A DNA stretch of 64,000 nucleotides from Arthrobacter sp. AQ5-05 (GCF_003287975.1 NZ_QMKQ01000014.1:45664-109663), one strand, 5' to 3'; counted from the stretch's first letter, positions 16,223-24,829 are shown. Made by a program: numbers and translations. Notes: generated from the letters alone by a model not told the origin.

Positions 16223-16750
16223 ATGATTCTTGCGCGTTTGATCCTCGGGCTCTTGAGTTTGGCGCCCATGACCGGGTATGAACTGAAGAAGCACTTCGAC
16301 TCGTCCATCAATCACTTTTGGAATGCCGACAAGGCGCAGATCTACCGCACCTTGGCCCAATTGGTGAGGGACGGGCACGCCACCGTCACCACCGTTGCCC
16401 AGCGAAACTACCCGGACCGCCAGGAACACCACATCACCGACGCCGGGCGGGCGGCCCTGGTGGAATGGCTGGGCGGCGAGGTCACCGCGCACACGCCCCG
16501 CGAGCCGTTCCTGGCCCGCGTGTTTTTTGCCGCCGAGCTCGACCGCGAGTCGGTGCTTGACCTGATCCGCGCCCGGCGCGAGGCCACGCAGGAAGTGCTG
16601 GACGACTACCTCTCCCAGCGTGAGGACATTGACATGCGAGCAGCAGCGGACCGACGCAGCTTCCTGATGGCCGCAACCCTCGACAACGGAATCCGGCATG
16701 CGGCCGCCGAGCTTGAATGGCTGGATGCCGTGACGGAGTACCTGCCATGA
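16223..16750 (+). CDS. PadR-family transcriptional regulator
   Basis: 175 residues from ATG at 16223 (AGGATGAA upstream). The PadR winged helix is at about residues 5-80: LGLLSLAPMTGYELKKHF, then the recognition region DKAQIYRTLAQLVRDG and the wing YPDRQEHHITDAGRAAL. The C-terminal helical part (about 95-170) matches the dimerisation domain of the Vir_act_alpha_C type. The stop overlaps the start of the downstream hydrolase (ATGA), so the regulator probably controls that gene together with itself. Inducer unknown; PadR proteins often answer to phenolic acids or hydrophobic drugs. Confidence 0.88.
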   Translation: MILARLILGLLSLAPMTGYELKKHFDSSINHFWNADKAQIYRTLAQLVRDGHATVTTVAQRNYPDRQEHHITDAGRAALVEWLGGEVTAHTPREPFLARVFFAAELDRESVLDLIRARREATQEVLDDYLSQREDIDMRAAADRRSFLMAATLDNGIRHAAAELEWLDAVTEYLP

Positions 16751-17997
16751 GCCAGCACGAGGACACCGCCGGCGGCGACGCGGGAGCCGACGAGGAATTC
16801 GTGGACCGCTCGCTGTCCGAGGAGAACACGGAGCACGCCCAGGAACGCGGGGAAAAATCGGCGTCCAAGGCCGACAAGCCGGCCCGGCCGGCAACCCCGA
16901 AGCGAGCGCCCCAGGAACACCGGCCCCGCCCCGAACCCGGGCAAGCCAAGGACACCGCGAAGGACGAGGCGAAGCCCGCAGCCGAAGCGTCCGCGGTTCC
17001 GGCCGGCGGCTCGGCGGGCCCGAAACCCCCGGAGCACCGGCCGCAGGTTCCAACCAGGGAAAAGACCGCACGCCCGGCCAAGGCTCCACGGCAACCCCGT
17101 CCGGCCGTCCCGCACACCCGCACCGAGCAGCAGGATCCGGCGGCACCGTCGGCCACCCCCGTGTCGGCCAAGCCCGCAGGGCCGCGCGATCCGGGAGGCT
17201 ACCCGGAATTCCATGCGCCCACGCGTGCCCGTCGCGACGGCAAGCCGGCCCAGACCATCGTGTTCCTGCACGGCGGAAACGTGGCTAACTGGACCTGGGA
17301 CCCGCAGGTGCGGGCCTTTGGCGACTACGAGGTGCTCACCCCGCACCTTCCCGGGTTCGGTGCCCGCTCACAGGAGGACTGGGCGGGACTGGACAGCGCC
17401 GCCGACGACGTGGCCGCGGTCATTGCCGATGAGGTCTCCAACGGCGGCGCCCACCTGGTGGGCCTGTCCTTGGGCGGCGTCGTGGCACTGCGCGTGCTGG
17501 CCCGGCATCCGGAGCTGGTTGATTCCCTGCTGATCTCCGGGGTCCCGGCCGCCGGGGTCTCGGCCTCGATGCGCACCATGAGCCGGATGCAGCTGCGCCT
17601 CTTCGGCAGCGAATGGTACTGGCGCTTCCAGGCCGGCGCCTACGGCATGGTCGCCGACGAGAAGGACCTGTTCACCGAGCACGGAACGCACCTGCGGGCC
17701 GACAACATGCGCGCGATCATGGACGAGGTCGACCCCGGAGGGGTCCCGGCCAAGCTCGGGGACTACAAGGGACCGGTGCTCGTGATTGCCGGCGGCAAGG
17801 AGCCCAAGCTGGTGGCCAAGTCCTTCCCGGCCTTGGCCCGCGCTCTGCCGCAGGCCCGGTTCCGCACCGCGGCCGGCATGCACCACCAATGGAACATCGA
17901 GGACCCGATCCTCTTCAATGCGACCGTACGCGCCTGGATCGAAAAGGGCACCGCGCACCCGCGGCTGCAGGACCCCGGGGCGCTCAAGACCCCGTAG
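16747..17997 (+). CDS. Alpha/beta hydrolase with long disordered N-terminus
   Basis: 416 residues from ATG at 16747, overlapping the padR stop. Residues 1-165 are low-complexity and rich in Pro, Ala, Lys and Glu with no hydrophobic segment, so they are probably disordered. The hydrolase domain follows: IVFLHGGNVANWTWDPQ (oxyanion HGG), LTPHLPGFG, the nucleophile elbow LVGLSLGGVVALR (Ser about 241), an acid residue probably in VIAGGKEPKL and the catalytic His in GMHHQWN. It looks like a MhpC/BioH-type esterase. The tail may mediate localisation or protein contacts. Ends at a bidirectional terminator. Confidence 0.75.
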   Translation: MSQHEDTAGGDAGADEEFVDRSLSEENTEHAQERGEKSASKADKPARPATPKRAPQEHRPRPEPGQAKDTAKDEAKPAAEASAVPAGGSAGPKPPEHRPQVPTREKTARPAKAPRQPRPAVPHTRTEQQDPAAPSATPVSAKPAGPRDPGGYPEFHAPTRARRDGKPAQTIVFLHGGNVANWTWDPQVRAFGDYEVLTPHLPGFGARSQEDWAGLDSAADDVAAVIADEVSNGGAHLVGLSLGGVVALRVLARHPELVDSLLISGVPAAGVSASMRTMSRMQLRLFGSEWYWRFQAGAYGMVADEKDLFTEHGTHLRADNMRAIMDEVDPGGVPAKLGDYKGPVLVIAGGKEPKLVAKSFPALARALPQARFRTAAGMHHQWNIEDPILFNATVRAWIEKGTAHPRLQDPGALKTP

Positions 17998-18010
17998 GGC
18001 ACCAAGCACG

Positions 18011-18042
18011 AAGGCCGCCACCGAGTGATCGGTGGCGGCCTT
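18011..18042. terminator. Bidirectional terminator
   Basis: Stem AAGGCCGCCACCGA with its complement and loop GTGA, between the convergent hydrolase and hmp genes. Confidence 0.85.
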
Positions 18043-18103
18043 CGCCCCCCCAAGCGGGTTCCGCTGATATGCCTATCGTCGCGGAACCCGCGGCTTGCGG
18101 TCG

Positions 18104-19285
18104 TTAGGCTGCGAGCCACAGGTCGGGGCCGAAGACCTCGTAGTGGATGTTCGTGGCCGGGATGCCGGCATCGATGGCCTGGGAGCGGACAGCGCGCATG
18201 AACGGCAGCGGGCCGCACAGGTACAGGCGGGCATCGGCCGGCAGCTCCAGGTTGGCCAGGGACATGTAGCCCTCGGTGGCTTCGGTGCCCTCGGCCTTGG
18301 CGTTGATGTCCTCGAGCCACAGCTTCAGTTCGGCGTTGGGCAGGGACTCGACGGATTCGAGCATCTGCTCCTTGAGCGCCCAGGCGTCCTCGGTGGCCTC
18401 GGCGTGCAGCACCATGACCCGGCGGTCGGAGCCCGCGGCGGCGAGGGTGGCCAGTGCGGAGGCGCTGGGGGTGCAGCCGATGCCCGCGGTGGCCAGGATG
18501 ATCGGGGCGCCGGTGGTGTCGATGACCAGGTCGCCGTACGGGTTGGAAAGCTCGATGACGTCCCCGACGTCCAGGTGCCGGTGCATGAACGGGGAGACCT
18601 CGCCGCCGCCGTCGAACTTGGTGGTGATCACGCGCTCGGTGGTGGAGGTGACCGAATCGCTGAGGGTGTACTGGCGGCACTGGCGCAGTCCGTCCAGCAG
18701 CGGGACCCGCACCGAGACGAACTGGCCGGCCTTGGCGACCGATACCGGGGTGTCGTCGGCCGGGACGAAGCGGAAGGTGACCGAACCGGTTCCGGCGGCT
18801 TCCTTGGCCACGAGCTTCCAGTCGGTCCAGATCTTGTCGTTGGCCTGCTGCGCGTAGAGGCCCTTTTCGATCTTGACCAAGGCGTCGGCCATGAGCCAAT
18901 AGACCTCGGACCAGGCCTCGGCGACCTCGGGGGTCACTGCTTCGCCCAGATCGTCGACGATGGCGGCGAAGAGGTGCTCGTAGACGATCGGGTACTGTTC
19001 CTCGACGATGCCCAGCGAGGTGTGCTTGTGGGCGATGCGGGAGAGCACCGCCTCGGGCAGGGTGCCGGGGTTGTTGACCAGGTGGGTCGCGAAGGCCGCG
19101 ATGGAGCCGGCCAGGGCCTGCTGCTGCGCACCGTTTTTCTGGTTGGCGCGGGAGAAGAGTCCGTCAAGGAGTTCCGGGCGGGCCGCGAACATCCGGTCGT
19201 AGAACTTCGGGGTGATGTGGGAGATGCGCTCACCAATGATTGGCAGCGTGGCTTCGATGACCGGGCGGGACTTCTCGGAAAGCAT
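18104..19285 (-). CDS. hmp: Flavohemoprotein, nitric oxide dioxygenase
   Basis: 393 residues from ATG at 19285 (AGGAG 8 nt upstream; an earlier in-frame ATG lacks an RBS). The globin domain (1-137) has the proximal haem His in IAHKHTSLGI. The FAD domain has the RQYTLSD motif, the NAD(P)H domain has ATAGIGCTPSASAL, and the C-terminus YEVFGPDLW is the usual Hmp ending. Family members oxidise NO to nitrate with O2 and NAD(P)H in the cytoplasm. It lies downstream of, and in the same direction as, an NsrR-like regulator, which supports a nitrosative-stress role. Confidence 0.95.
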   Translation of the reverse strand: MLSEKSRPVIEATLPIIGERISHITPKFYDRMFAARPELLDGLFSRANQKNGAQQQALAGSIAAFATHLVNNPGTLPEAVLSRIAHKHTSLGIVEEQYPIVYEHLFAAIVDDLGEAVTPEVAEAWSEVYWLMADALVKIEKGLYAQQANDKIWTDWKLVAKEAAGTGSVTFRFVPADDTPVSVAKAGQFVSVRVPLLDGLRQCRQYTLSDSVTSTTERVITTKFDGGGEVSPFMHRHLDVGDVIELSNPYGDLVIDTTGAPIILATAGIGCTPSASALATLAAAGSDRRVMVLHAEATEDAWALKEQMLESVESLPNAELKLWLEDINAKAEGTEATEGYMSLANLELPADARLYLCGPLPFMRAVRSQAIDAGIPATNIHYEVFGPDLWLAA

Positions 19286-19347
19286 CTTGTGGCTCCTTGA
19301 CGAAGGGTGGCTCTTATCTTGCATCTGTCACGCAAGATTGATACTTC

Positions 19348-19368
19348 ATTTCTACATGGCGTAGAAGT
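19348..19368. promoter_or_regulatory. Candidate NsrR operator before hmp
   Basis: Inverted repeat TTCTAC-N5-GTAGAA (19350-19366) with partial extension on both sides, located 63-83 nt before the hmp start in an AT-rich stretch. Assignment to NsrR is inferred from the adjacent regulator. Confidence 0.45.
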
Positions 19369-19496
19369 TGGATGCAAATCGGCCCGTCGGATTCGTGGAG
19401 GAAGGTGTCGTTTTGGGTCGTCAATCCCGGGGCCTTCGCGCCCGCGCAATGCGCCGGAAGCCGCTACAGGGCCCGGAACCCCGGCGCTTGCGGCAG

Positions 19497-19943
19497 TCAG
19501 GGCAAGGCGGGGAAAGGCAGCGGTGCCTTGGTGGAAACAGAGGTGAGATCCTCGACACTCAGCAGGTCCAGCTCCGCATAGAAGGCCTCGCGCGCCCGGC
19601 GCAGGGCGCTGCGCAGCTTGCACGCGGCAAGCAGCGGGCAGGGGACCCCGGCCTCGGAGACGCAGTCGACAACATCCTCGCGGAGATCGAGGTCGCGCAT
19701 CAGGGTGCCCACGCGCTGCTCCAGTCCGAGGCCGGTGATCTGCGATCCGCCGTAGCGTCCGCGCGCCACGTCAAGGGCACCGCGTTTGCGCAGCTCAACG
19801 ATGGCCTTGGCCACGTGGTTGTAGGGCACGCCGATCTGCTCGGCGATGTCCTTGGTGGTGACCTGTTGGCCGCGACGGGAGCCGAGAAACATCAAGGTGC
19901 GCAGGCACACGTCCGCATAGGCGCTGAGTTTCACGTGTTCCAT
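19497..19943 (-). CDS. nsrR: Rrf2-family regulator, NsrR-like
   Basis: 148 residues from ATG at 19943. The Rrf2 winged helix is at 1-80: KLSAYADVCLRTLMFLG, then the recognition part IGVPYNHVAKAIVELRKRG. Three Cys in CVSEAGVPCPLLAAC (spacing C-x7-C-x5-C, about residues 95-109) match the iron-sulfur cluster ligands of NsrR, whose [4Fe-4S] cluster reacts with NO and releases DNA. Immediately upstream of hmp in the same direction, with a 211-nt gap holding an inverted repeat. Probably the repressor of hmp. Confidence 0.85.
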   Translation of the reverse strand: MEHVKLSAYADVCLRTLMFLGSRRGQQVTTKDIAEQIGVPYNHVAKAIVELRKRGALDVARGRYGGSQITGLGLEQRVGTLMRDLDLREDVVDCVSEAGVPCPLLAACKLRSALRRAREAFYAELDLLSVEDLTSVSTKAPLPFPALP

Positions 19944-20144
19944 TCTCGCAGGTGTTGGAAACTTGCGCCGTGATCCATGCCTCCGGCAGCAGGTGCCCTT
20001 CCGGTATTGCTCCGCCTTCAGCTTCGGGCGGTCTCCGTTCCCGCCGCGGGAGCCGAATACCGGCGACATCCTGCTCGGGACGGAGCGGAAACCTGGCCGG
20101 CGTGCAGGGGCCGCATCGCTGCGCCGGGAGCAGCAGTACAAGAA

Positions 20145-20184
20145 CCTGTGGCCCGGAACCGGGGAACCGGTTCCGGGCCACAGG
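20145..20184. terminator. Terminator downstream of the phosphomannomutase operon
   Basis: Perfect 18-bp stem CCTGTGGCCCGGAACCGG with loop GGAA. It lies 23 nt past the stop of the small gene at 20207. Confidence 0.85.
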
Positions 20185-20206
20185 CCGGAAAGCAAACGGG
20201 GGGGGG

Positions 20207-20689
20207 TTAGGCCCAGACCTGGATCTGGCCGCCCTCGGCGCTGGGTTCGGCGAACTCCCAGATCCCGGTTTCCGGATCGGGTGCGGTGTAGGGCTGCACG
20301 ATGGCGACCGAACCGCCGTGGCGGTGCTCCGCCAGTACGTGCACGGCGTCCGTGGCGTCATCCAGCAAGGTGACATCCGAGACGAAAGCCACGGCGTTGA
20401 ACGAATCGCGCTGGTCCTGCAGCAGCTGGACGAGGTCGGCCATCATGACCTCGGCGTCGATGTCGGCTTCCGGGTCGTCGAGGTCCTCGGTGGGCTGGAC
20501 GGCCAACAGGCGCAGTTCCGGCTCCGCGTTTTCCTCGGTGGCCGGTTCCACGGCGATGGCGAAGGGCAAAAAGACGCCCTGTTCCTCCAGCTGTTCGCGG
20601 GCCACGCCCAGAGCGGTGCCCAGGACCTTGTTCAGCTCCGCCTGGGCGGCCTCGTCGAGTTCGGCGATCTTGTTTTCGGGGGTGCTCAT
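20207..20689 (-). CDS. Conserved hypothetical protein coupled to phosphomannomutase
   Basis: 160-residue acidic protein with no signal peptide or membrane segment. The predicted pattern alternates beta-type stretches (FLPFAIAVEPATEE, LRLLAVQP, FNAVAFVSDVTLL, GGSVAIVQPY) with helices, suggesting a small alpha/beta domain. The ATG overlaps the stop of the phosphomannomutase gene (ATGA), so it is the second gene of that operon. Function not recognised. Confidence 0.8.
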   Translation of the reverse strand: MSTPENKIAELDEAAQAELNKVLGTALGVAREQLEEQGVFLPFAIAVEPATEENAEPELRLLAVQPTEDLDDPEADIDAEVMMADLVQLLQDQRDSFNAVAFVSDVTLLDDATDAVHVLAEHRHGGSVAIVQPYTAPDPETGIWEFAEPSAEGGQIQVWA

Positions 20690-22107
20690 GCGTTGCTCCT
20701 GACGATTGAGAGGACCTGGTTGCGGATGGATTCCATGGTCGGGGTGTCTATTGCTTCCCCGTTGTAACGGAGGAAGGGTTCGGTGTTCGAGGGGCGCAGG
20801 TTGAACCAGTACGACCCGTCGGTGGCTGCCACGGTGGTGCCGTCCATGCGGGTGACCGAGACCGGGGCATCGGCGAATTCCGCCAGCACGCGGGCCACGG
20901 CCCCGGCCTTGTCCTGGACCTCGGAGTTGATCTCGCCGGAGGAGACATAGGGCTCGTACTCGGCGGCGAACTCGCTCAGCGGGGTGTCCTGGTGGCCCAG
21001 CGCCGCCAGCACGTGCATCGCCGCGAGCATGCCGGTGTCCGCGTTGTAGAAGTCGCGGAAGTAGTAGTGGGCCGAGTGCTCCCCGCCGAAGACCGCGCCT
21101 TGCTCGGCCATGACGGCCTTGATGAAGGAGTGCCCCACGCGGGTGACCACCGGGCGGCCGCCGGCCGCGGTGACGGCCTCGGGCACCGCGCGGGAGGTGA
21201 TCAGGTTGTGGATGATGACCGGGGTGTCCTCGCCTGCGGCCCGCGCCCGGGCGATCTCGCGCACCGCAACCAGCGCGGTGATCGCCGAGGGCGAGACCGG
21301 GTTGCCCTTCTCGTCGATCACGAAGCAGCGGTCCGCATCCCCGTCGAAGGCCAGGCCGATGTCGGCGCCGTGCTCGATGACCGCGGCCTGCAAATCGCGC
21401 AGGTTCTCGGGCTCCAGCGGGTTGGCCGGGTGGTTGGGGAAGGTGCCGTCAAGCTCGAAGTACATCTCGATGATTTCCAGCGGCAAACCAGGCAGCAGGG
21501 TGTCGCCGAGCACCGCGGGGGTGGTGAGCCCGCCCATGCCGTTGGCCGCATCGACCACGACCTTCAGCGGGCGGATGTCCGAAAGGTCGACCAGTTTGCG
21601 CAGGTAGGCGGCGTAGTCCGCCAGCACGTCGATCTCGGCGACGATGCCCTCGGGGGCCTCGGTGGACACCGGCAGGCCCTCGTCCAGGTAGGACTGGGCC
21701 AGGTCGCGGATGTCGAAGAGCCCGGTGTCGGAGGACACCGGCACGGCGCCTGCCTTGGCCATCTTGATGCCGTTGTAGGCGGCCGGGTTGTGGCTGGCGG
21801 TGAACACCACCCCGGCGCAACCCAGCGAACCGGCGGCGAAGTACAGCTCGTCGGTGGAGATCAACCCGAGCATTCTCGGGTTGGCGCCGCGGTAGGCGGC
21901 CCCGCGCGCGAAGGCAGCGGAAAATTCGGGGGAGGAGGGGCGCATGTCCCCGCCGACCAGGACGTCCTGCCCAGCCAGGCCCAACACGTCGACGAATGCG
22001 GCGCCAATGGCCTCGACCGCCTCGGCGTTAATGGTGGCCCCGACGATGCCGCGCACGTCGTAGGCCTTGAAGGACTCTGAAAGATCGATTTCCACACTCA
22101 CACCCAT
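20686..22107 (-). CDS. manB: Phosphomannomutase/phosphoglucomutase
   Basis: 473 residues, usual for the alpha-D-phosphohexomutase family. Phosphoserine loop TASHNPAAYNGIK (about 105-117), metal-binding DGDADRCFV (about 255), sugar-binding GGEHSAHYYFRD (about 338) and the phosphate-binding RPSNTEPFLR near the C-terminus. It interconverts mannose-6-P and mannose-1-P (and perhaps the glucose forms) for GDP-mannose and cell-envelope glycan synthesis. The reading frame remains open far upstream to 24435, but only this part is protein-like. Start ATG 22107, with a possible alternative GTG 6 nt later. Confidence 0.93.
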   Translation of the reverse strand: MGVSVEIDLSESFKAYDVRGIVGATINAEAVEAIGAAFVDVLGLAGQDVLVGGDMRPSSPEFSAAFARGAAYRGANPRMLGLISTDELYFAAGSLGCAGVVFTASHNPAAYNGIKMAKAGAVPVSSDTGLFDIRDLAQSYLDEGLPVSTEAPEGIVAEIDVLADYAAYLRKLVDLSDIRPLKVVVDAANGMGGLTTPAVLGDTLLPGLPLEIIEMYFELDGTFPNHPANPLEPENLRDLQAAVIEHGADIGLAFDGDADRCFVIDEKGNPVSPSAITALVAVREIARARAAGEDTPVIIHNLITSRAVPEAVTAAGGRPVVTRVGHSFIKAVMAEQGAVFGGEHSAHYYFRDFYNADTGMLAAMHVLAALGHQDTPLSEFAAEYEPYVSSGEINSEVQDKAGAVARVLAEFADAPVSVTRMDGTTVAATDGSYWFNLRPSNTEPFLRYNGEAIDTPTMESIRNQVLSIVRSNA

Positions 22108-22227
22108 GAGCTTATCCGGTTGGCCCGAGGCTCCGGGGAATTGGCGCAAAGAAGGTGAGTAGTGCCATAGGGGCCGGCATTTGCCTGGTGGAGGCAAGTG
22201 TCGGTGGACACTGGAATACTGGGGGCC

Positions 22228-24363
22228 ATGGACGCCTACACACCCAGCATTGATTCGGACTTGCGCTCCGCTGCCACTTCCATCCTGCGTTCCCTGGTCG
22301 GCCGGGACGATGCGCAGTTCCACGACGGCCAGTTCGAGGCCATCGAGGCCCTGGTGGCCGGGGGCCGCCGGGCGCTGGTGGTGCAGCGCACCGGCTGGGG
22401 AAAATCCGCAGTGTACTTCGTGGCCTCGCTGCTGCTGCGGGCCCGCGGAGCCGGGCCCACACTGATTGTCTCCCCGCTGTTGGCGCTGATGCGCGACCAG
22501 GTCGCCGCCGCCTCCCGGGCCGGGGTGCGGGCCGAGGCCATCAACTCGGCCAATGCCCTGGACTGGCAATCGATCGCCCGAAAGCTCGACAACGACGAGC
22601 TGGACGTGCTGCTGGTGTCTCCGGAGCGGCTGAACAACCCGGTCTTCCGCGACACCCAGCTGCCGGCGCTGGTGGCACGGATGGGCCTGCTGGTCATCGA
22701 CGAGGCGCACTGCATCTCCGACTGGGGCCATGACTTCCGACCCGACTACCGCCGCATCAAGGACCTCATCCAGGCGTTGCCGGGCAACGTCCCGGTGCTG
22801 GCCACCACCGCCACGGCCAACGAGCGGGTGGTCCACGACGTGCAGGAGCAACTGGCCGTGGGCGGCACCGAGGTCTTCACGTTGCGCGGCTCGCTGGCCC
22901 GCGAGTCCCTGCGCCTGGGCGTGCTGCGCCTGGCCTCGCCGCGCTCGCAATTCGCCTGGCTGCTCAGCCACCTGAACGACTTCCACGGCTCGGGCATCAT
23001 CTACACGCTGACCGTCTCCGCGGCCGAGGACATCACCCGGTTGCTGGCCGAGGCCGGGCACAAGGTGCTCGCGTACTCGGGTCGCACCGACACCGAGGAA
23101 CGCCACCGCGCAGAAACCGCGCTGAAGAACAACGAGGTCAAGGCGCTGGTGGCCACCAGCGCCCTGGGCATGGGCTTCGACAAGCCGGACCTCGGGTTTG
23201 TCATCCACGTCGGGGCACCCAGCTCCCCGGTGGCCTACTACCAGCAGGTGGGCCGTGCCGGTCGTGGCAGCATCAACGCAGATGTCCTGCTGCTTCCGGG
23301 CCCGGAGGATCGCGAGATCTGGCGGTACTTCGCCACCAGTTCCATGCCTGACCAGCAGAAGGCAAATGCCGTGCTGCAGGAACTCGCCGCTACGTCCGGG
23401 CCGCTGTCGGTGCCCGCACTCGAGGCCCGGGTCAACATCAAGCGCACGCCGCTCGAGCTGCTGCTGAAGGTGCTGGCCGTGGACGGCGCCGTGGAACGGG
23501 TCTCCGGAGGGTGGATCGGTTCCAACGCCCAGTGGTTCTACGATGCCGAACGCTACACCCGGGTGGCTGCCGCCCGCGTGGCCGAGCAGAATGCGATGCT
23601 CGACTACGAAAACCTGAAGACCTGCCGCATGGAATTCCTCTCCCGCGCCTTGGACGACCCGGCCGCTGCCCCGTGCGGTCGCTGCGACAACTGCGCGGGC
23701 GTCTGGTTCAGCGATGACATCCAGGCCTCGGCCAAGGACTCGGCGCAGACCGCCCTGGGCCGGGTCGGTGCCCTGGTTGAGGCACGCCGAATGTATCCCG
23801 GAGGCATGGAAAAACTGGGGGTTCCGCTCAAGGGCAAGATCGCCCCCGAGTTCCAGGCCGAGGATGGACGGGCCCTGGCCCGGCTGACCGACCTGGGCTG
23901 GGGCGGCCGGTTGCGTGCCCTGCTCGAAAGCGCGGACGAGCCGGATGCACCGGTGCCCCAGGCCATGCTTGATGCCTGCGTGAAGGTGCTCAGCGAGTGG
24001 AAATGGTCGACTAGACCAGTCGCGGTGGTCTCCATGCCCTCGCGGTCCCGCCCGCAACTGGTCGGATCGTTTGCCCAAGGTATTTCCACCATCGGCCGGC
24101 TGCCTTACCTGGGACAGCTGGAATACCGGGACCACGGGCCGCGCGGCGGCTCGGGCGGCAACTCGGCCTTCAGGCTCGCCGCGGTCTGGGACCAGTTCGT
24201 GGTTCCCGCCGAAATGGCCGAGAAGCTGGCCGGCGCCCCGGGCCCGATCCTGCTCCTCGACGACCTGGCCGACAGCCGGTGGTCGATGACCGAGGCAGCC
24301 AGGATCCTGCGCGAGGCCGGGGCCCCCGGGGTGCTTCCGTTTGTGCTTGGAGTGGCCGGCTAA
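22228..24363 (+). CDS. RecQ-family DNA helicase with C-terminal PRTase-like domain
   Basis: 711 residues. Helicase motifs in order: motif 0 FHDGQFEAIEAL, Walker A RTGWGKSAVYF (the first Gly-Lys-Ser of RecQ), DEAH box VIDEAHCISDWGHDFRPDY, motif III ATTATAN, motif V VATSALGMGFDKPDL and motif VI QQVGRAGRG. A zinc-binding Cys cluster is CGRCDNC (about 489). The last 150 residues are not RecQ-like and end in PILLLDDLADSRWSMTEAA, resembling the PRPP motif of ComF-type phosphoribosyltransferases. Related fusions occur in other actinobacteria as far as I recall. Start taken at ATG 22228; GTG 22198 and 22204 are alternatives. Role: probably repair or recombination. Confidence 0.85.
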   Translation: MDAYTPSIDSDLRSAATSILRSLVGRDDAQFHDGQFEAIEALVAGGRRALVVQRTGWGKSAVYFVASLLLRARGAGPTLIVSPLLALMRDQVAAASRAGVRAEAINSANALDWQSIARKLDNDELDVLLVSPERLNNPVFRDTQLPALVARMGLLVIDEAHCISDWGHDFRPDYRRIKDLIQALPGNVPVLATTATANERVVHDVQEQLAVGGTEVFTLRGSLARESLRLGVLRLASPRSQFAWLLSHLNDFHGSGIIYTLTVSAAEDITRLLAEAGHKVLAYSGRTDTEERHRAETALKNNEVKALVATSALGMGFDKPDLGFVIHVGAPSSPVAYYQQVGRAGRGSINADVLLLPGPEDREIWRYFATSSMPDQQKANAVLQELAATSGPLSVPALEARVNIKRTPLELLLKVLAVDGAVERVSGGWIGSNAQWFYDAERYTRVAAARVAEQNAMLDYENLKTCRMEFLSRALDDPAAAPCGRCDNCAGVWFSDDIQASAKDSAQTALGRVGALVEARRMYPGGMEKLGVPLKGKIAPEFQAEDGRALARLTDLGWGGRLRALLESADEPDAPVPQAMLDACVKVLSEWKWSTRPVAVVSMPSRSRPQLVGSFAQGISTIGRLPYLGQLEYRDHGPRGGSGGNSAFRLAAVWDQFVVPAEMAEKLAGAPGPILLLDDLADSRWSMTEAARILREAGAPGVLPFVLGVAG

Positions 24364-24533
24364 CCGCGTTCGCAAGGCGGCACGTTTGTCGAAGGTTTCG
24401 GGCCGTGCCGGCAGAGTGGCGGCCCGCGGAAACATCCGTGGCTTGCAGCTATGTTGATGCGCCCGCGCTGCTCCTGGAATGGGGCCAACGCAGAATCATG
24501 AATGCGTTTGCCACAATCCAAGGAAGTGTTGCG

Positions 24534-24762
24534 ATGGCTGAATACATGGATCCACAACCACATGAAAGGCTTGTCCGCGGCGGATCTCAAGGCCGCGCAC
24601 GAAGCCGATCTCGCCCTCCAGGGCGAGGAAGGCGTCGAGTTCAAGAGGGCGTGGGCCGACCCGGTCAGCGGGAAGATCCTCTGCCTCCCCGAAGGCCCCT
24701 CGGCAGAGGCGGTCCAGCGGGTCCACGAGCGGGCCGGACACCTGGCCGATGAGATCTACTAA
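24534..24762 (+). pseudogene. DUF4242 (SCO4226-like) gene with a 5' frameshift
   Basis: AAGGAA and ATG at 24534 begin MAEYMD, the normal start of DUF4242 proteins, but the frame then shifts. The rest of the protein (IHNHMKGLSAADL through VEFKRAWADPVSGK, EAVQRVHERAGH and DEIY) continues in the +1 frame from about 24551. Restoring two bases near 24550 would give one intact protein of about 76 residues. The family includes a small nickel-binding protein of Streptomyces (SCO4226). A downstream in-frame start (24502, or ATG at 24561) could still yield a product lacking the native N-terminus. Alternatively it is a sequencing error. Confidence 0.65.
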
Positions 24763-24778
24763 CTGAAGCGAGAATGTC

Positions 24779-24794
24779 CGCCCCTTCGGGGGCG
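24779..24794. terminator. Hairpin CGCCCC-TTCG-GGGGCG
   Basis: Six-bp perfect stem with a UUCG tetraloop just after the DUF4242 stop. It may be the terminator of that gene or the left-end hairpin of the IS element. Confidence 0.5.
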
Positions 24795-24829
24795 CGGGTG
24801 AATCGCGAGTAGACAGTTTAGGTTTCGGT

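Noticed and set aside
18095..19300. 401-residue frame antisense to hmp
   Set aside because: The hmp strand has clear family motifs. The antisense composition is biased and no start signal fits.
22108..24435. Upstream extension of the phosphomannomutase frame to a 1249-residue protein
   Set aside because: Only 20686-22107 is protein-like. The extension is antisense to the RecQ gene and is open only because of high GC.
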